6,934 bases of DNA, taken from an uncultured Nitrosopumilaceae archaeon (GTDB taxonomy: Archaea; Thermoproteota; Nitrososphaeria; Nitrososphaerales; Nitrosopumilaceae). A model generated the notes under the pieces. The model made no database searches, was not told where the DNA came from, and saw only the letters and a program-made list of their open reading frames with translations. This document shows, piece by piece, positions 4,616 through 6,934 of the stretch (position 1 is its first letter; each line of letters starts with the position of its first letter). Location: positions 1-6,934 of the forward strand of contig CALFHG010000181.1 in NCBI GenBank assembly GCA_937875805.1. Direction: 5' to 3'. The position numbers were made by a program, and so were the translations under genes.

Positions 4616-5938
4616 TTACCATCTACTGCGGCCGCCGTAGCTATTGCCACTGCTTCCACTGTCTTTGTCACCATATCTCTTTCTGGGACCTCTGCTGTCT
4701 CTTGGGTTTCCACCGCTAGATCCACCATATCCTCCGGAGCGACCTCCTCTAGAATAATTTGATCTTGATTGACCTCCATATCTTCTTGATGGAGTTTGTC
4801 TTTTGAGTGGGTCTGGGATTGAAATTTGAATTCCCATTTCTTGATTTAAATCTGTAATTGGAACTTTGATTTGACGTTTAATGAGATTCCAATCACCTAC
4901 TGATGAATAAGAGACAAATGTTATTGCTTTACCTTTTGTACCGGCTCTTGCTGTTCTTCCAATTCTATGGAAGTATACCATTTCTACATTTGGAACATCA
5001 TAATTGATTACTAATTCTACTCGTGGAACATCTATTCCTCTAGATGCAATATCTGTTGCAACTAGAATGTCTGCTTTACCGTTTCTGAATTTAGCCATAG
5101 ATTGTTCTCTTCTATGTTGTGACATGTCGCCTTCAATTGCAACTGCATCGTATTTCTCTTGATGAAGGAATTTTTGAACATCTCTGGTTCTATATTTTGT
5201 TGAGCAAAATACTATACATTGTCCTTTTACTGGTTTGATAAAATCTAATAAATATTTGAATTTGTCTCTATCTTTAATCACTAAATATGATTGATCGATT
5301 CCTTCTCCACTAAGATCATCTGCATCTAATAGGAACTGTTTTGGATTCTTTAGATAATCTTCAGATAGTCTTAGAATCTGGGTTGGCATTGTTGCTGAAA
5401 ACAATGACATTACTCTATCTTCTGGTGCTAAATCTAAAATAAATTGTATATCATCAATGAATCCCATATCTAGCATTGTATCTGCTTCATCTAGAACAAT
5501 GTGGCTGATATCCCTTAATTCTATTGAACCTCTTTTAAGATGATCAATTAATCTACCTGGTGTTGCTACAAGAATTTCAACTCCTCTGTGGAGTGCATCA
5601 AGCTGGATTCCCATTCCTTGTCCTCCATAAATTGTTGCTACTCTAATTCCTGTATGTTTTCCGAATTTTTTAATTTCATCTGCAATTTGCATGGCCAGTT
5701 CTCTTGTAGGTGCCATAACTAATCCTTGAATTCCTTGTTTTGGTTGAATTTGTTGTAACATTGATAATGCAAATGCTGCAGTTTTTCCAGAACCTGTATG
5801 TGCTTGTCCTACAACATCTCTTCCTGATAGTAATACTGGAATGGCTGCTTCTTGAATTGGAAATGCTTCCTCAAAACCTTGGTCTGTAATTCCTTTCAGC
5901 ACGTCGTCGCTTAACCCTAAATCTTTAAATTTTGTCAT
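4616..5938 (-). CDS. DEAD-box ATP-dependent RNA helicase with RG-rich tail
   Basis: This 440-aa enzyme unwinds or remodels RNA duplexes using ATP, in the cytoplasm. All core motifs are intact: Q motif with Phe4 and PIQ (27-29); motif I AHTGSGKT (46-53); Ia PTRELA (77-82); TPGR (126-129); DEAD (150-153); SAT (181-183); IV IVFCST (242-247); V ATDIASRGID (294-303); VI HRIGRTAR (324-331). The tail, from about 383, is rich in Arg, Gly and Ser with RGG/YGG units, likely a non-specific RNA-binding segment as in cold-shock DeaD/CsdA-type helicases. I chose ATG at 5938 because MTKFKDLGL places the Q motif at the family-typical N-terminus; a GTG at 5983 would add 15 residues lying in a structured leader. 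The G+C rise at 4620-4780 follows from Gly/Arg codons. It is the first gene of the leftward cluster. Confidence 0.96.
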   Translation of the reverse strand: MTKFKDLGLSDDVLKGITDQGFEEAFPIQEAAIPVLLSGRDVVGQAHTGSGKTAAFALSMLQQIQPKQGIQGLVMAPTRELAMQIADEIKKFGKHTGIRVATIYGGQGMGIQLDALHRGVEILVATPGRLIDHLKRGSIELRDISHIVLDEADTMLDMGFIDDIQFILDLAPEDRVMSLFSATMPTQILRLSEDYLKNPKQFLLDADDLSGEGIDQSYLVIKDRDKFKYLLDFIKPVKGQCIVFCSTKYRTRDVQKFLHQEKYDAVAIEGDMSQHRREQSMAKFRNGKADILVATDIASRGIDVPRVELVINYDVPNVEMVYFHRIGRTARAGTKGKAITFVSYSSVGDWNLIKRQIKVPITDLNQEMGIQISIPDPLKRQTPSRRYGGQSRSNYSRGGRSGGYGGSSGGNPRDSRGPRKRYGDKDSGSSGNSYGGRSRW

Positions 5939-5996
5939 TTTCTTTTTGTCTCTTTGGCAATGACGAAAAAGCGCATTGCCCACTCGTCATTATTCT
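5939..5996 (-). promoter_or_regulatory. Structured 5' leader of the helicase gene, two exclusive stems
   Basis: With the TATA-like box at 6020-6027, transcription should start near 5996-5999, giving a leader of about 60 nt. In the leftward RNA, AAUGACGA (5984-5991) can pair over 8 bp with UCGUCAUU (5959-5966), loop 17 nt. Alternatively GGCAAUG (5974-5980) pairs over 7 bp with CAUUGCC (5956-5962), loop 11 nt. The stems share bases 5959-5962, so only one can form at a time. About 17 unpaired A-rich bases lie between the stems and the ATG at 5938, with no strong Shine-Dalgarno. Long leaders are known for archaeal cold-responsive DEAD-box genes; a regulatory role here is inference. Confidence 0.5.
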
Positions 5997-6019
5997 GATG
6001 CTTGATGCCGACTGTGGTC

Positions 6020-6027
6020 TAATAAAC
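6020..6027 (-). promoter_or_regulatory. TATA box of the helicase operon
   Basis: GTTTATTA on the minus strand lies in the 100-bp gap between the DsbA-like gene and the helicase, close after the former's stop (6039). It predicts a transcription start about 26 nt downstream, near 5997, well before the helicase ATG. Confidence 0.5.
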
Positions 6028-6038
6028 GCTCTTATTTT

Positions 6039-6845
6039 TTATCTGTCTAATTGAGCGTCAATTATTTTTTTAAAACTCTCAAATGGCTGAGCTCCTTTTA
6101 ATTCAACAAATCCAATTTGATCATTTCCTACAAAGAATCCTGGGGTACCTGAAACTCCATAATCTCTTCCATCATCAAGATCTTTTTTGATTTCTGAAAT
6201 GTGTTTTCCACTAGTAAGACATGAGTCAAATAATTCTTCATCTAATTGCATGCCTGAAGCATATTGACTGAACATGGATAATGCATCGACAGTTTCAAGT
6301 TTGTTCCAATCGGTTTGTTTTTCAAATAACATGTCATGCATTTCTCTAAACTTGTTTTGATCATTTGCACATTCAGCTGCAACTGCTGCTGGTAGTGCAT
6401 TAGGATGAATACTTTGAATAGGGAAATCTCTGAAAACTAATTTTACTTTGCCTTGTTCGATATATTCTTCAAGAATTAGTGGTAATGTCTGAGTGTGGAA
6501 TCTTGCACAAAATGGACATTGAAAATCTGAAAATTCTACTATTGTAATTGGAGCATCTGGATTTCCAATAATTGGATCATTGTCTATTGAAATTCTTACT
6601 GGTTCTATTACTTGTTTTGTAGGTAATTGGTTTTGTAATAGTTTTAACTCTAATTTTGCTATTGACTCATCAAGATCTTCTGCTGAAATCTGATTGGAGT
6701 TCCAATTTGATGTATATGATCCTGCAAAGAATGATGCAACTCCAACTAGAATTATTACCACTATTAACATTCTATTAAAAGTGGATTTTTTTATAGAAAT
6801 TTTTTCATTATTATTTTGATTTATTTCTGAATCCTCTGAGCTCAT
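6039..6845 (-). CDS. Membrane-anchored DsbA-like thiol-disulfide oxidoreductase
   Basis: A 268-aa DsbA-family protein. A polar, Asn/Glu-rich cytoplasmic tail (1-25) is followed by one membrane helix (about 26-44, MLIVVIILVGVASFF), a helical linker (about 55-75) and the thioredoxin-like domain facing outside. Catalytic CPFC is at 110-113, preceded by IVEFSDFQ, and the cis-proline loop GVSGTPGFFVG is at 230-240. Cys159 and Cys209 in the helical insert form a second pair often seen in archaeal and Gram-positive relatives. The likely role is making or isomerising disulfides in exported proteins; its redox partner is not in the window. ATG at 6845 is chosen because a TATA box lies 26 nt upstream; the longer frame would need TTG at 6887 and would include that promoter. 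TAA is at 6039-6041. It precedes the helicase gene, which has its own promoter. Confidence 0.93.
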   Translation of the reverse strand: MSSEDSEINQNNNEKISIKKSTFNRMLIVVIILVGVASFFAGSYTSNWNSNQISAEDLDESIAKLELKLLQNQLPTKQVIEPVRISIDNDPIIGNPDAPITIVEFSDFQCPFCARFHTQTLPLILEEYIEQGKVKLVFRDFPIQSIHPNALPAAVAAECANDQNKFREMHDMLFEKQTDWNKLETVDALSMFSQYASGMQLDEELFDSCLTSGKHISEIKKDLDDGRDYGVSGTPGFFVGNDQIGFVELKGAQPFESFKKIIDAQLDR

Positions 6846-6866
6846 TTCAATTGATTCCAAATTCAG

Positions 6867-6876
6867 TATACTTATT
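6867..6876 (-). promoter_or_regulatory. TATA box of the DsbA-like gene; decides its start
   Basis: AATAAGTATA on the minus strand is centred about 26 nt before the ATG at 6845, implying a leaderless mRNA beginning at that codon. Being inside the longer open frame, it argues against the TTG at 6887. Confidence 0.55.
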
Positions 6877-6913
6877 CGTATTGCCAAATTTTGGCTTGAA
6901 AATATTTTTAGAA

Positions 6914-6934
6914 ATGAAAGGAGCCAATGACGGG
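6914..6934 (+). other. Possible start of a rightward gene, cut by the window edge
   Basis: Two plus-strand ATGs occur at 6914 and 6927, both open to the window end. An A+T run AAAATATTTT (6898-6907) centred about 24 nt before the second resembles a leaderless promoter. AAAGGAG (6917-6923) resembles a Shine-Dalgarno but sits only 3 nt from the second ATG. The fragment is too short to identify. Confidence 0.22.

Noticed and set aside
4628..4635. GCGGCCGC (NotI site) in A+T-rich DNA, as a possible sign of cloning or foreign DNA
   Set aside because: It falls in frame as glycine and arginine codons of the helicase tail.
4570..4779. 69-codon minus-strand ORF in another frame across the helicase tail and beyond its stop
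   Set aside because: It lies mostly over the RG-rich tail, where repetitive Gly/Arg codons keep an alternative frame open and yield an Ala/Val/Glu-rich translation. The helicase frame ends naturally in a basic GGRSRW tail, so neither an overlapping gene nor a frameshift is needed.
5939..5983. GTG-started 15-residue N-terminal extension of the helicase
   Set aside because: The extension lies in the paired leader and has no family support, whereas ATG at 5938 gives the typical helicase N-terminus.
5958..6000. C/D-box sRNA in the helicase leader, from ATGACGA and CTGA on the plus strand
   Set aside because: The C-box match has one mismatch, C-to-D spacing is too short for an archaeal C/D sRNA, and no D'/C' pair is visible; the inverted repeats explain the sequence better.
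5959..6932. AATGACG recurring at 5959, 6926 and inverted at 5985, as a possible regulatory motif
   Set aside because: Two copies are the arms of the helicase-leader stem; the third is a lone 7-base match at the window edge, easily due to chance.

Overview
The window looks like chromosomal DNA of a mesophilic ammonia-oxidising archaeon (Nitrososphaerota/Thaumarchaeota, Nitrosopumilus-like). This is inferred from several signs. Base composition is strongly A+T-rich. Several genes have a TATA-like box centred about 24-27 nt before the start codon and no Shine-Dalgarno, as expected for leaderless archaeal mRNAs. The gene set is archaeal in style: a membrane-anchored DsbA-like protein, a stand-alone Lrp/AsnC-type RAM domain, a DEAD-box helicase with a short RG-rich tail, and several small proteins I do not recognise. 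No tRNA, rRNA, CRISPR array, insertion sequence or phage gene was seen, so this reads as core or lineage-core sequence rather than a mobile island.

Layout. From 1 to 1788 (+) runs the 3' part of a long YyaL/SPATA20-type (DUF255) protein whose N-terminal thioredoxin active site lies left of the window. Its stop codon overlaps, tail to tail, the stop of an unrecognised 106-aa gene (1785-2105, -). Upstream of that gene is a 30-codon single-membrane-span ORF (2137-2229, -). A non-coding stretch follows with a candidate independent rightward transcript of about 90 nt: TATA-like box, 5' hairpin, strong hairpin-plus-T terminator and a 19-residue ORF ending in the terminator loop. An unrecognised 113-aa gene (2437-2778, -) and an unrecognised 152-aa gene (2854-3312, +) then diverge from a 75-bp promoter region.

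From 3325 to 5938 four leftward genes form a probable operon, in transcription order: DEAD-box RNA helicase, stand-alone RAM-domain protein, unrecognised 96-aa protein (TTG start), and membrane-anchored 229-aa protein (TTG start, 4-nt TTGA overlap). The helicase is preceded by a leader of about 60 nt that can form two mutually exclusive stems, which stands out beside the apparently leaderless neighbours. A membrane-anchored DsbA-like oxidoreductase (6039-6845, -) lies upstream of it with its own promoter. The last bases (6888-6934) may hold the start of a rightward gene.

Functional reading. Two genes belong to the thioredoxin-fold world (DUF255 protein and DsbA-like protein). The helicase operon joins RNA remodelling with a probable small-molecule-sensing RAM protein and two uncharacterised proteins. 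The most original signals are the helicase leader, the hairpin-bounded small transcript and the 30-aa membrane peptide.
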